11,300 nt of DNA from Desulfocapsa sp. (GTDB taxonomy: Bacteria > Desulfobacterota > Desulfobulbia > Desulfobulbales > Desulfocapsaceae), in assembly GCA_029934915.1 (NCBI GenBank), contig JAOZLI010000057.1:1-11300 (forward strand), given 5' to 3'. The position numbers were made by a program, and so were the translations under genes. This document shows positions 1 through 6,080 of the stretch, in pieces (within the stretch, counting starts at the first letter, position 1; each line of letters begins with the position of its first letter). Under the pieces are notes generated by a model, which had not been told where the DNA came from, made no database searches, and saw only the letters and a list, made by a program, of their open reading frames with translations.

Positions 1-420
1 CACTTTCTTCAAAAAACTCAAAATTATCAAAAAAAAGCGTTGTCAATGTCTCGCAGCTGATCACCGTTGACAAATCATTTCTTACTGACAAGATACACAC
101 TTTGTCCAATAAATTAATGGCTAAAATCGACGATGGTATACGCTTAGTACTCAAACTGTAGAGTTGTTTAACGTACCGAAATGTAGGAGCCAATAAGGTG
201 CTGCAAGTCCTGCTTGTCCCTGTCTCGAACGTTCGGCAGTAAGAATACGAAAACAATTACCCATATCGTTGATTTTATAAGTAAATAACTATTGAACAGC
301 TGAGCCATGTAATCGCATTACAATTTTTCTTAAATGATTATTATTGCCCGGGGTTACAAATGACAAAATGTTACCCTGTCAAAAACTTGGATACTTACTT
401 GTTTTCATAGAGGAGAAATA
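1..420. other. AT-rich region without a recognisable gene
   Basis: No reading frame here looks like a protein, and no tRNA or known RNA fold is recognisable. Visible items are a perfect 10-base palindrome (CGAACGTTCG, 226-235) and two overlapping inverted repeats shortly before the microprotein gene. These are GGGTTAC/GTTACCC at 351-357 and 370-376 (6 of 7 pairs) and TGACA/TGTCA at 361-365 and 377-381. The second set lies where a promoter or operator for the gene at 421 would be expected. No convincing -35/-10 pair was found. The region probably includes the leader of the microprotein gene and may continue an intergenic stretch beyond the left edge. Confidence 0.5.
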
Positions 421-540
421 ATGACAGACAATTTAATAGCGGGTCTTATCTCTGGATTGATCGTGACAGTATTCGTTGTATTCTTCCGTGCATTCTTGGC
501 TCCAGTTAGTCTACATGTCCCCAGGAGAAAACTGCTATAA
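421..540 (+). CDS. 39-residue single-span membrane microprotein
   Basis: This short frame starts with ATG five bases after a strong AGGAG (411-415) and ends with TAA. Residues 5-29 form one hydrophobic segment (LIAGLISGLIVTVFVVFFRAFLAP, with a single Arg at 23). The N terminus is short and acidic (Asp3) and the C-terminal tail is basic (Arg35, Arg36, Lys37), so the positive-inside rule suggests N-out/C-in. The product is unrecognised. The pattern loosely resembles small hydrophobic type I toxins of the Ldr/Fst kind. It also resembles the N-terminal anchor of longer hypothetical proteins, in which case this would be a truncated remnant. It is the only + strand gene in the first 6.7 kb. The ribosome binding site is the best evidence that it is translated; no homology is claimed. 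Confidence 0.5.
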   Translation: MTDNLIAGLISGLIVTVFVVFFRAFLAPVSLHVPRRKLL

Positions 541-574
541 ATTACATAATCGGGTAGCCGGGCTTTTTCTCCCC

Positions 575-597
575 AAGACCCCAAGCAGCGCGGTCTT
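575..597. repeat. Small stem-loop (AAGACC/GGTCTT) downstream of the microprotein
   Basis: AAGACC (575-580) and GGTCTT (592-597) form a perfect 6-bp stem with an 11-base loop. It lies between two convergent genes, the microprotein (+) and hisHF (-). There is no T-run directly after it on either strand, so it is a poor intrinsic terminator. It could protect a 3' end or be incidental. Confidence 0.3.
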
Positions 598-633
598 CAG
601 GATAACTTTGTGGTAATTTCAGTCATTCTTTCC

Positions 634-659
634 TTCATGTTCTTTTCATGTGCTTCATG
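634..659. repeat. Three short direct copies of TTCATG
   Basis: TTCATG occurs at 634-639, 645-650 and 654-659, with slightly different flanks, just past the 3' end of hisHF. The copies are spaced 11 and 9 bases apart. The function is unknown, and a degenerate intergenic repeat or chance are both possible. Confidence 0.3.
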
Positions 660-680
660 GTAAAAAAGTTTTTCACAACT

Positions 681-2258
681 CTAACGAATTTCCACGCCAT
701 CATCCCGTAAAGCCTGTTTCACTTCCGCTATGGGAACTTCCTTTCGGTGAAAAATCCCTGCAGCCAGAGCGGCCTCAGCATCCGTCTCATTAAAAACATC
801 AACAAAATGTGCTGCAGACCCTGCTCCTGATGAAGCGATCACCGGAATGGAAACAGCGCCCTTCACCATATTAATCAACTCCATATCAAAGCCGGAATTA
901 GTTCCATCCTTATCAATGCAGTTGAGTAAAATCTCCCCTGCCCCCAGAGCTTCACAGCTGCTTGCTAGTTGTACGGCATCAAGGTCACGGCCTTCGCGCC
1001 CGCCCATAACCGTACACTGATACCAGCAATATTCTTCTCCCTGAGGACCGGATACCACCGTTTTAATAACATGATGATCTGTTTCTTCAGGAGACTTCAC
1101 ATAGACCCGTCGTGGATCAACAGAAATAACCACAGCCTGAGCACCATAGACAAAAGATATCTGCTCAATGGAACTTTTTCCGGTTTTCTTTCCGGTTTTC
1201 AGATACTCTTCAGCGGTGTAGCAGGCATCTGAACCAATGGAAATTTTATCGGCGCCGGATCTGAAATATTCCGTAGCCACATCAAGAGACGTGTACTCTT
1301 TGCCATTACTATCGGTGAATTCTCGAATACCGCCGCCAATGGTAAGAGGAACAAAAACCTGTTCTGAAGTTCTCTCAAGTACTTCGATCATCGGTTGATC
1401 TTCCATGGGAAAATCACGAAATCCAGTGATATTTAAAAAAGTTATCTCATCAGCTCCTTCCTGGTAATAACGTGAGGCAAGTTCCACGGGTTTTCCAAGA
1501 TTTCTCACTTCACCCGAATCACGAACATCATACTGATCACCCTTGGTAACCACCAAATCACCATTATCATTAGTACGTACATCAAGACAGGCAATCACTC
1601 GTTTTGCCATACGGGTTGCTTCACTTTTTGGAGCAACCTGTACAGTTTCTGTGCTGCCCTTGAGGAATTTATCAAGGATTGCAAGCCCCGCCTCACCGCT
1701 TTTTTCAGGATGAAACTGACAGGCCACCACATTCCCCTTCTGCACACTGGAAACGAATTCTTCACCATAGTTGGTGGTGGAAAGGAGCCAGTCATGATCT
1801 TCTTCTGCCAGCGTCGCCCGATAAGAATGCACAAAATAGAGCTTTTCGTTGTTATATTCTGCAAACAGTGGAGAGGGTTTATGCAGATTAATTCCATTCC
1901 AGCCTATCTGTGGTACCGAAAGATTATCTACGGCAAAACGTTTAATCTGTCCTTTTAATATAGAGAGTCCTGCAACCCCGGGGCTTTCTTCTGAGCCTTC
2001 AAATAAGGCCTGTAAAGCTACACAAATCCCCAGGACCGGTTTATCACTTTTAATTCGCTCAATCAGTGCTTCCACAAAGCCATCACGCTGCAACCGTTCC
2101 ATAACAGAACCGTAGCTGCCAACGCCCGGGAAGATAAGTCTTTCCGCCTGCAGGATATCTGCGCTACTCTGCACATCCTGCACTTCATATCCAAGTTTTC
2201 GTATTGCATTTCGAACGCTTCGAACATTGCCAGCGCCATAATCAAGTAGTGTAATCAT
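681..2258 (-). CDS. hisHF: Fused imidazole glycerol phosphate synthase HisH-HisF
   Basis: This single 525-residue chain carries both halves of IGP synthase. The enzyme converts PRFAR plus glutamine-derived ammonia into imidazole glycerol phosphate and AICAR, in histidine biosynthesis. Residues 1-203 are the HisH class I glutamine amidotransferase: oxyanion strand FPGVG (43-47), nucleophile Cys79 in GICVALQ, and His183/Glu185 in QFHPEKSG. Residues 205-216 are a linker. Residues 218-525 are the HisF barrel, with catalytic acids Asp226 (ACLDV) and Asp381 (SVDPRR) and phosphate-binding GGG (308-310). The HisF half is longer than the usual bacterial 250 or so residues and has insertions near 227-255, 313-325 and 350-368, as in eukaryotic HIS7. 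Residue 81 is Ala where Gly is usual. The start is ATG, with no clear Shine-Dalgarno. No other his gene lies nearby. Cytoplasmic. Confidence 0.95.
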   Translation of the reverse strand: MITLLDYGAGNVRSVRNAIRKLGYEVQDVQSSADILQAERLIFPGVGSYGSVMERLQRDGFVEALIERIKSDKPVLGICVALQALFEGSEESPGVAGLSILKGQIKRFAVDNLSVPQIGWNGINLHKPSPLFAEYNNEKLYFVHSYRATLAEEDHDWLLSTTNYGEEFVSSVQKGNVVACQFHPEKSGEAGLAILDKFLKGSTETVQVAPKSEATRMAKRVIACLDVRTNDNGDLVVTKGDQYDVRDSGEVRNLGKPVELASRYYQEGADEITFLNITGFRDFPMEDQPMIEVLERTSEQVFVPLTIGGGIREFTDSNGKEYTSLDVATEYFRSGADKISIGSDACYTAEEYLKTGKKTGKSSIEQISFVYGAQAVVISVDPRRVYVKSPEETDHHVIKTVVSGPQGEEYCWYQCTVMGGREGRDLDAVQLASSCEALGAGEILLNCIDKDGTNSGFDMELINMVKGAVSIPVIASSGAGSAAHFVDVFNETDAEAALAAGIFHRKEVPIAEVKQALRDDGVEIR

Positions 2259-2300
2259 TTTATTTTTTTGTAACTAATAAGATAACAGCAAATGGTTCCA

Positions 2301-2318
2301 AAACCACTCAAACCACTG
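2301..2318. repeat. Nine-base tandem pair upstream of hisHF
   Basis: AAACCACTC (2301-2309) is followed directly by AAACCACTG (2310-2318), differing only in the last base. It lies 43-60 bases before the hisHF start codon, where a regulator site could sit. No promoter could be placed next to it with confidence, so a role is only a guess. Confidence 0.25.
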
Positions 2319-2350
2319 CCCAGTAAATGTTCAGAAGTACGCCATATCTG

Positions 2351-2405
2351 TGCATGCGGGCTGGTGAACTATAGTCTTTTCTATGTGAACCAGCCCGACC
2401 GTGCA
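2351..2405. repeat. Interrupted long stem-loop upstream of hisHF
   Basis: CGGGCTGGT (2357-2365) pairs perfectly with ACCAGCCCG (2389-2397). Inside this, TATAG (2370-2374) pairs with CTATG (2381-2385) around a 6-base TCTTTT loop. Outside it, TGCA (2351-2354) pairs with TGCA (2402-2405). The result is a three-segment hairpin with small internal loops. It lies between fmdE and hisHF, both read on the minus strand. No U-run follows on the minus strand, so it is not a standard terminator. It may be an RNA structure in the fmdE 3' end or hisHF leader, or a dispersed inverted-repeat element. Confidence 0.5.
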
Positions 2406-2433
2406 GAGATGGGGGTGCTCATGGACATTTACA

Positions 2434-3015
2434 TTATAAAAACGAATAGTATCTTCCATTGGCACAGCCGCGACAAAGCAACCTGCCATCTTTTTCAACA
2501 TCACGACAATCCTGCACCCAGTCTCCACACTCCTGACACTGAATACGTTTTAACGGTTTCCCCGGCATATCTTCCTTTGGAATATCCACATGCACTGCTG
2601 TCACAGTAAACAGCTCGTCCTGATCCATTATCCGATAGGCCTCAAGCTGCTGCTTATATTTATTCTCAATTTCAGGACAATATTTTTTGGATAATTCACG
2701 AGACTCTTCACGGGCAACCACCCGCACAGCCTTTCCGGTGGTAAGGTTCACAAAGGTTGCTGCCATTACCCCATAATCGATCCAACGCATGGAACGTTTG
2801 CCAAGACTACAGCCCGTGACAGATTGTACTGCATCCGTTGCACAACGATCAATCTCCACCAGGACATAGAGCTTCTTTCTATCCATTCCACGTGGATCAT
2901 AAATATCAATTGCCTCAAGACCGATCATTGACATTCGCACACCGATAACCTGACCGGCACAGGTGTGACCATGCACCTTTGTTGAACGCTCAAGAAGCTC
3001 TTCAAATGATTCCAT
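2434..3015 (-). CDS. FmdE-family protein with C-terminal zinc ribbon
   Basis: The 193-residue product has the FmdE domain at about residues 5-150. It shows the metal-site motif HGHTCAG (His15, His17, Cys19), an acidic/Cys cluster (Asp56, Cys58, Asp61) and Cys69 in GCSLGKRS. A C-terminal zinc ribbon follows, with CxxC at 160/163 and CxxC at 181/184. FmdE was named from molybdenum formylmethanofuran dehydrogenase operons of methanogens but is not a catalytic subunit of that enzyme. The family is also found in sulfate reducers and other anaerobes, with no settled function. No formylmethanofuran dehydrogenase gene is visible here. The ATG start is preceded by AGAGG at good spacing. The gene lies 127 bases after cobO and 175 before hisHF, all minus strand. 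Probably a cytoplasmic metalloprotein; any link to corrinoid or pterin metabolism is inference. Confidence 0.88.
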   Translation of the reverse strand: MESFEELLERSTKVHGHTCAGQVIGVRMSMIGLEAIDIYDPRGMDRKKLYVLVEIDRCATDAVQSVTGCSLGKRSMRWIDYGVMAATFVNLTTGKAVRVVAREESRELSKKYCPEIENKYKQQLEAYRIMDQDELFTVTAVHVDIPKEDMPGKPLKRIQCQECGDWVQDCRDVEKDGRLLCRGCANGRYYSFL

Positions 3016-3142
3016 TACGACCTCTTCATCTATTAGGGAGATTAACTTTTGGAAGAATTACAGGCACAACAATAGTCATAGGATCTTACAGTGTCAATTA
3101 ATTCTCAAACACCAGAGAATCACCTAAACCAATAAACGTTTA

Positions 3143-3667
3143 CTAAAACTCAAAACCCTTTTGCGCCTTAACACCATTTTTATAAGGATGTTTGATATCT
3201 TTCATTTCAGTAACAAGATCTGCCAGCTCAATCAATGCATCCGAGGCATATCGTCCGGTGATAACAACATGCTGTTCCTTGGGTTTTTTTTCAAGGACAG
3301 ACAATATTTCCTGCTCGTCAAGCATCTTGTAATGGGGCAGATAGGTGAGTTCATCCAGGATAACCATGGCATAACGATTTTCTTCAATAACTGATTTTGC
3401 ATAATCCCAGGCCTCACGGGCAAGCTGCTTATCCTTTTCAATATCATCGGATTTCCAGGTAAACCCCCGTCCCATAACATGAAAATCAAGGAGAGTTGAA
3501 AACTGTTTGGCCGATTCCAATTCACCATACTTCCAGCTACCTTTAATAAACTGAATGATACATACCCGCTGTCCGTGCCCTAACGCCCTCAAAGCAAGCC
3601 CTAACGACGAAGTCGTTTTCCCTTTTCCATTTCCAGTAAAGACTGCTATCAACCCCTTTGTTTTCAT
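3143..3667 (-). CDS. cobO: Corrinoid adenosyltransferase, CobA/CobO/BtuR family (short form)
   Basis: This enzyme transfers the 5'-deoxyadenosyl group of ATP to the Co(I) of corrinoids, in adenosylcobalamin synthesis or salvage, in the cytoplasm. Counting from the GTG at 3670, the P-loop GNGKGKTT is at residues 13-20, followed by the family motifs QFIKGSWKYGE (40-50), GFTW (69-72), a Walker-B-like VILDELTY (103-110) and ITGR (137-140). The C-terminal GVKAQKG matches the family. The protein starts almost directly at the first strand, without the N-terminal extension of roughly 20-30 residues present in E. coli BtuR. The ATG at 3667 shares one base with the upstream stop (TGATG). A GTG at 3670 is the alternative and adds one residue. 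This implies translational coupling to the DUF4105 gene. No other cobalamin gene is nearby. Confidence 0.93.
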   Translation of the reverse strand: MKTKGLIAVFTGNGKGKTTSSLGLALRALGHGQRVCIIQFIKGSWKYGELESAKQFSTLLDFHVMGRGFTWKSDDIEKDKQLAREAWDYAKSVIEENRYAMVILDELTYLPHYKMLDEQEILSVLEKKPKEQHVVITGRYASDALIELADLVTEMKDIKHPYKNGVKAQKGFEF

Positions 3668-4653
3668 CACTGTTCCCCGGGCAAATTTGTCCGCAGCGTT
3701 TTTGAATAATGCTCCTCACCAGTGGCCTGCATCAATTCATCAACCCGACTCTTCTCCCTCAGGATAGCAAAGGGAAACTCCTGATTCAGCATACCATTAT
3801 CATAGAGCAATTCATCAAGATGCCCGCTCACGATTATTCTCCAATCCATAGATGGGGGATTACCAGGGTTAATAGCTTTTGTATGCAGGAAGATGGCGGT
3901 GGTACAATTTTGTCGTAATGCATCATAAAATTTCGGTCTTTCCTTCAGACTGTTCATTTCGGCAATATAGCTCTCTAATAAGGCTCGGGTACGCTCCTTA
4001 GAAACGTTAAGACGATAGGCATATACCCGTTCTTTTCTATGGTTTGTGCGCAATCCGATAAGATCTTTTTCATCTGCTGCCACATAGGAAAGTTCAAACT
4101 GTTTGAAAAACCCTTTTATTGCTGAATATTCCTGATGGATATCCTTTCTGGTCTCGATGGAAATCGCCAGGTGTTTGTCCTGACCGAAATCCCAGCTCAT
4201 AATCACGTGGGCAATATGATCCGAAGCCCAATAGGATAAGAAGATATCCAGGCCTTGAATTGCATCGAGGTCATATTCCCGCGTTTCCCAATGTTCTTCA
4301 AATACGTCCTCTGCACTGTATTGAAAGTTACGAACATTATGCAAAACAAGTTTATTTCCAGTGATTTCACCATGGGCAATCTCCGCCACATCCGGCGCCC
4401 ACTCTTTATCAAATCTTGGTTCCAGAGTCTGCCACCAGCCAAGCAATAGTGCAAAGAGCCCAAGACAGATAACCCATCCCTTGATAAAAGAGCGACACAG
4501 GACAAGTACCATTGGCAGCGAGACAGCGAAAAGAACCGCCAGGCTAATACGTATCCAGTCCGGGTCAGGACCAGCAAAAAACAGAGCGCAAACACCCCAC
4601 CCCCAGGCCGGTAGCAAAAAGAGCAGAGAAATTTTACTCATGGCCCTGCTCAT
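3667..4653 (-). CDS. Membrane-anchored DUF4105 protein (putative thiol hydrolase)
   Basis: The product has 328 residues. The N terminus holds about three hydrophobic segments (roughly 8-27, 34-53 and 58-75), followed by a soluble domain that probably faces the periplasm. Residues 105-290 match DUF4105 by recognisable phrases: VRNFQY, EYDLD, FLSYWASDHIAHVIMSW, SIETRK, GLRTN, and RQNCTTAI with Cys250. In this family, also found at the N terminus of some lacto-N-biosidases, the conserved His (here His149) and the Cys of NCTT suggest a papain/NlpC-like fold. The substrate is unknown. The frame overlaps the upstream lipoprotein gene by 20 bases if it starts at ATG 4653. ATG 4641 (MSKISLL) is an alternative with an 8-base overlap and a more typical membrane-anchor start. 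It ends inside the cobO start. Confidence 0.85.
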   Translation of the reverse strand: MSRAMSKISLLFLLPAWGWGVCALFFAGPDPDWIRISLAVLFAVSLPMVLVLCRSFIKGWVICLGLFALLLGWWQTLEPRFDKEWAPDVAEIAHGEITGNKLVLHNVRNFQYSAEDVFEEHWETREYDLDAIQGLDIFLSYWASDHIAHVIMSWDFGQDKHLAISIETRKDIHQEYSAIKGFFKQFELSYVAADEKDLIGLRTNHRKERVYAYRLNVSKERTRALLESYIAEMNSLKERPKFYDALRQNCTTAIFLHTKAINPGNPPSMDWRIIVSGHLDELLYDNGMLNQEFPFAILREKSRVDELMQATGEEHYSKTLRTNLPGEQ

Positions 4654-5947
4654 CTTGATCTTTTTGAAATAATTTATCCTTCTGATTTTTTATAAGTTGG
4701 TAAATTTTTTCTTCATAATCTTCGGGAAAATAGTACAATTTGGCTCCATCCTCATTATATTTGGCAACCAGCCCCCGTTCTTCGGGGCTGGCATTGGTCA
4801 GAAACAGCATCAACAGATCGTTACTTACCCATGGATGGCTATACCAGGAGTCATGGGCTCCACCCAAATCAAGAGCTTCAGAATCTCCAACATTCAGGGC
4901 ATTCAATTGTGGAGTCTCAAGTAATTCAACTATCAATTTATTTTCTTCTTCACTTAACTCATTGGCATCCGGCCTGCCAAGTCTCGAGATACCATTAGAA
5001 AATGCTGATATACGTAAAACAGAATCATTTTTATTAGCATTGATGGTGGTGCGTTCCACAATATCTCTGAATTTCAAGTATCGCTCAATAAATGGCTGAA
5101 AAGCTGTATCCGGGGCAGCAAAATAAACTTCGCCAATTCGAAAGCGCTTCTTCAATACCGAGGCAGGTTCTTCGGGATACAGATCGCGAAGGTAGGCGAG
5201 TCCTGGTGCTGCCACCTGAGCCCCCGCACTGTAAGCAAGAATATTTATATTTTTGGCCTTTGTGTGTTTGGCTAAAATTTCAATCAACCGGGCAAAGGCA
5301 GGCACTGTTTTTTTGGCATGAAGAACATCAGTTTTATATTTAAAAAGGTTTTCTGCAGAGGGCCAGGAGAAGGTCAGGACGATGGAGTTATGTCCGGTAA
5401 AGTGGTACAGTTGTGCGCCCTGTGCAGTGGCTCTATAGAAGTTGGAGTTTGCTCCATGGACATATATATTGATATCCCTGTCAAAGCTGCTGTCAATTGC
5501 AGTGTTTATTTCTTCAAAGAACCCCCGCGCCTGCAAAGAGGCCCTATTCGTATCATCATCTTTATGATATTCCGCCCGCTCCTCAACAAGTTCCTGCGTA
5601 AACAGTAAATCATTGTCACGCTTATTTTTCAGAGATTGTTCATATAAATCGTCCCACCCCATCCCTTCATCCCCGACACTGTAGGTGACAAACCCTATTT
5701 CAAGGATATCTGAGGGGAATATCGTATACCCGGTGGAATAATCAATTTTATTGTAAGGTATACGATTGGTGGCATAGAGCGTTTTGAGATAATTCTCGTC
5801 AAAATTTTCTTTTCCATAAACAAATAACTCACTCTCAGAATTCAACCCAACTGGCGGCGGCATAAGATACACTTTGGGCTGACATCCGGCAATGAGAAGA
5901 AAGAACAGCGGCAAAGATAGCCGAGTTGCCTTTGCAAGAAAAAACAT
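4634..5947 (-). CDS. Lipoprotein alpha/beta hydrolase, DUF900-like
   Basis: The 437-residue product begins with a type II signal peptide: a hydrophobic stretch at 9-21 and lipobox IAGC, with lipidated Cys22. It should therefore be anchored in the inner or outer membrane. The hydrolase core spans about 155-385, with IYVHGANSNF (161-170; HG oxyanion region), nucleophile Ser240 in LAYSAGAQ, a candidate acid Asp280 in YFAAPD and candidate His365 in GGAHDSWYSHPW. This order matches the DUF900/COG4782 esterase-lipase-like proteins. The nucleophile elbow reads A-Y-S-A-G rather than the usual G-x-S-x-G. Residues 30-150 precede the hydrolase fold and are unassigned, and the C terminus is highly charged. 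ATG 5947 follows a weak AGG. It is first of three overlapping genes. The substrate is unknown. Confidence 0.87.
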   Translation of the reverse strand: MFFLAKATRLSLPLFFLLIAGCQPKVYLMPPPVGLNSESELFVYGKENFDENYLKTLYATNRIPYNKIDYSTGYTIFPSDILEIGFVTYSVGDEGMGWDDLYEQSLKNKRDNDLLFTQELVEERAEYHKDDDTNRASLQARGFFEEINTAIDSSFDRDINIYVHGANSNFYRATAQGAQLYHFTGHNSIVLTFSWPSAENLFKYKTDVLHAKKTVPAFARLIEILAKHTKAKNINILAYSAGAQVAAPGLAYLRDLYPEEPASVLKKRFRIGEVYFAAPDTAFQPFIERYLKFRDIVERTTINANKNDSVLRISAFSNGISRLGRPDANELSEEENKLIVELLETPQLNALNVGDSEALDLGGAHDSWYSHPWVSNDLLMLFLTNASPEERGLVAKYNEDGAKLYYFPEDYEEKIYQLIKNQKDKLFQKDQDEQGHE

Positions 5948-5982
5948 AACAATAACCTATTTACTTTAAAATGAAAAATCCC

Positions 5983-5999
5983 TACCAAACTGATTGGTA
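5983..5999. promoter_or_regulatory. 17-base imperfect palindrome upstream of the lipoprotein gene
   Basis: Read on the minus strand this is TACCAATCAGTTTGGTA, a 6-bp inverted repeat with a 5-base centre. It ends 36 bases before the lipoprotein start codon. Two readings are possible. One is an operator for a dimeric repressor (TetR-type sites often look like this), overlapping a possible -35 (TTGGTA). The other is a weak terminator for the thermonuclease gene, since GGG and five T follow on the minus strand. The stem is short and AT-rich for a terminator. Confidence 0.35.
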
Positions 6000-6080
6000 T
6001 TAGACAGGACTTGTGACCAAACTCTACTTCGAGCTTAAAAATAATTCCGAGGTTAATTTCATGATCATATTCTTCCCTGA

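Noticed and set aside
226..235. CGAACGTTCG as a LexA-like SOS box
   Set aside because: Known GAAC-type boxes have a 4-base spacer between half sites; here there is none, and no SOS gene is nearby.
368..421. 17-codon frame whose stop overlaps the microprotein start (TAATG), a possible leader peptide
   Set aside because: It has no ribosome site and mainly reads through the ribosome site of the next gene; probably chance.
551..562. GGGTAGCCGGGC resembling the 3' part of a c-di-GMP-I riboswitch
   Set aside because: The conserved 5' half, including the GACGCAAAGCC-type segment, is absent upstream and the expected stems cannot form.
467..616. Open frame of about 50 codons overlapping the microprotein in another frame
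   Set aside because: It has no start with a ribosome site, runs through the stem-loop and has no recognisable motif.
661..680. Terminator for hisHF just after its stop codon
   Set aside because: The stem (AGTT/AACT) is only 4-5 bp and AT-rich despite a following T-run; too weak to call.
2292..2609. 105-codon + strand frame
   Set aside because: It runs antisense into fmdE and across the stem-loop, and its composition does not look like a protein.
2434..3015. Annotation as a formylmethanofuran dehydrogenase subunit
   Set aside because: FmdE is operon-associated in methanogens but not a catalytic subunit, and no such enzyme is encoded here.
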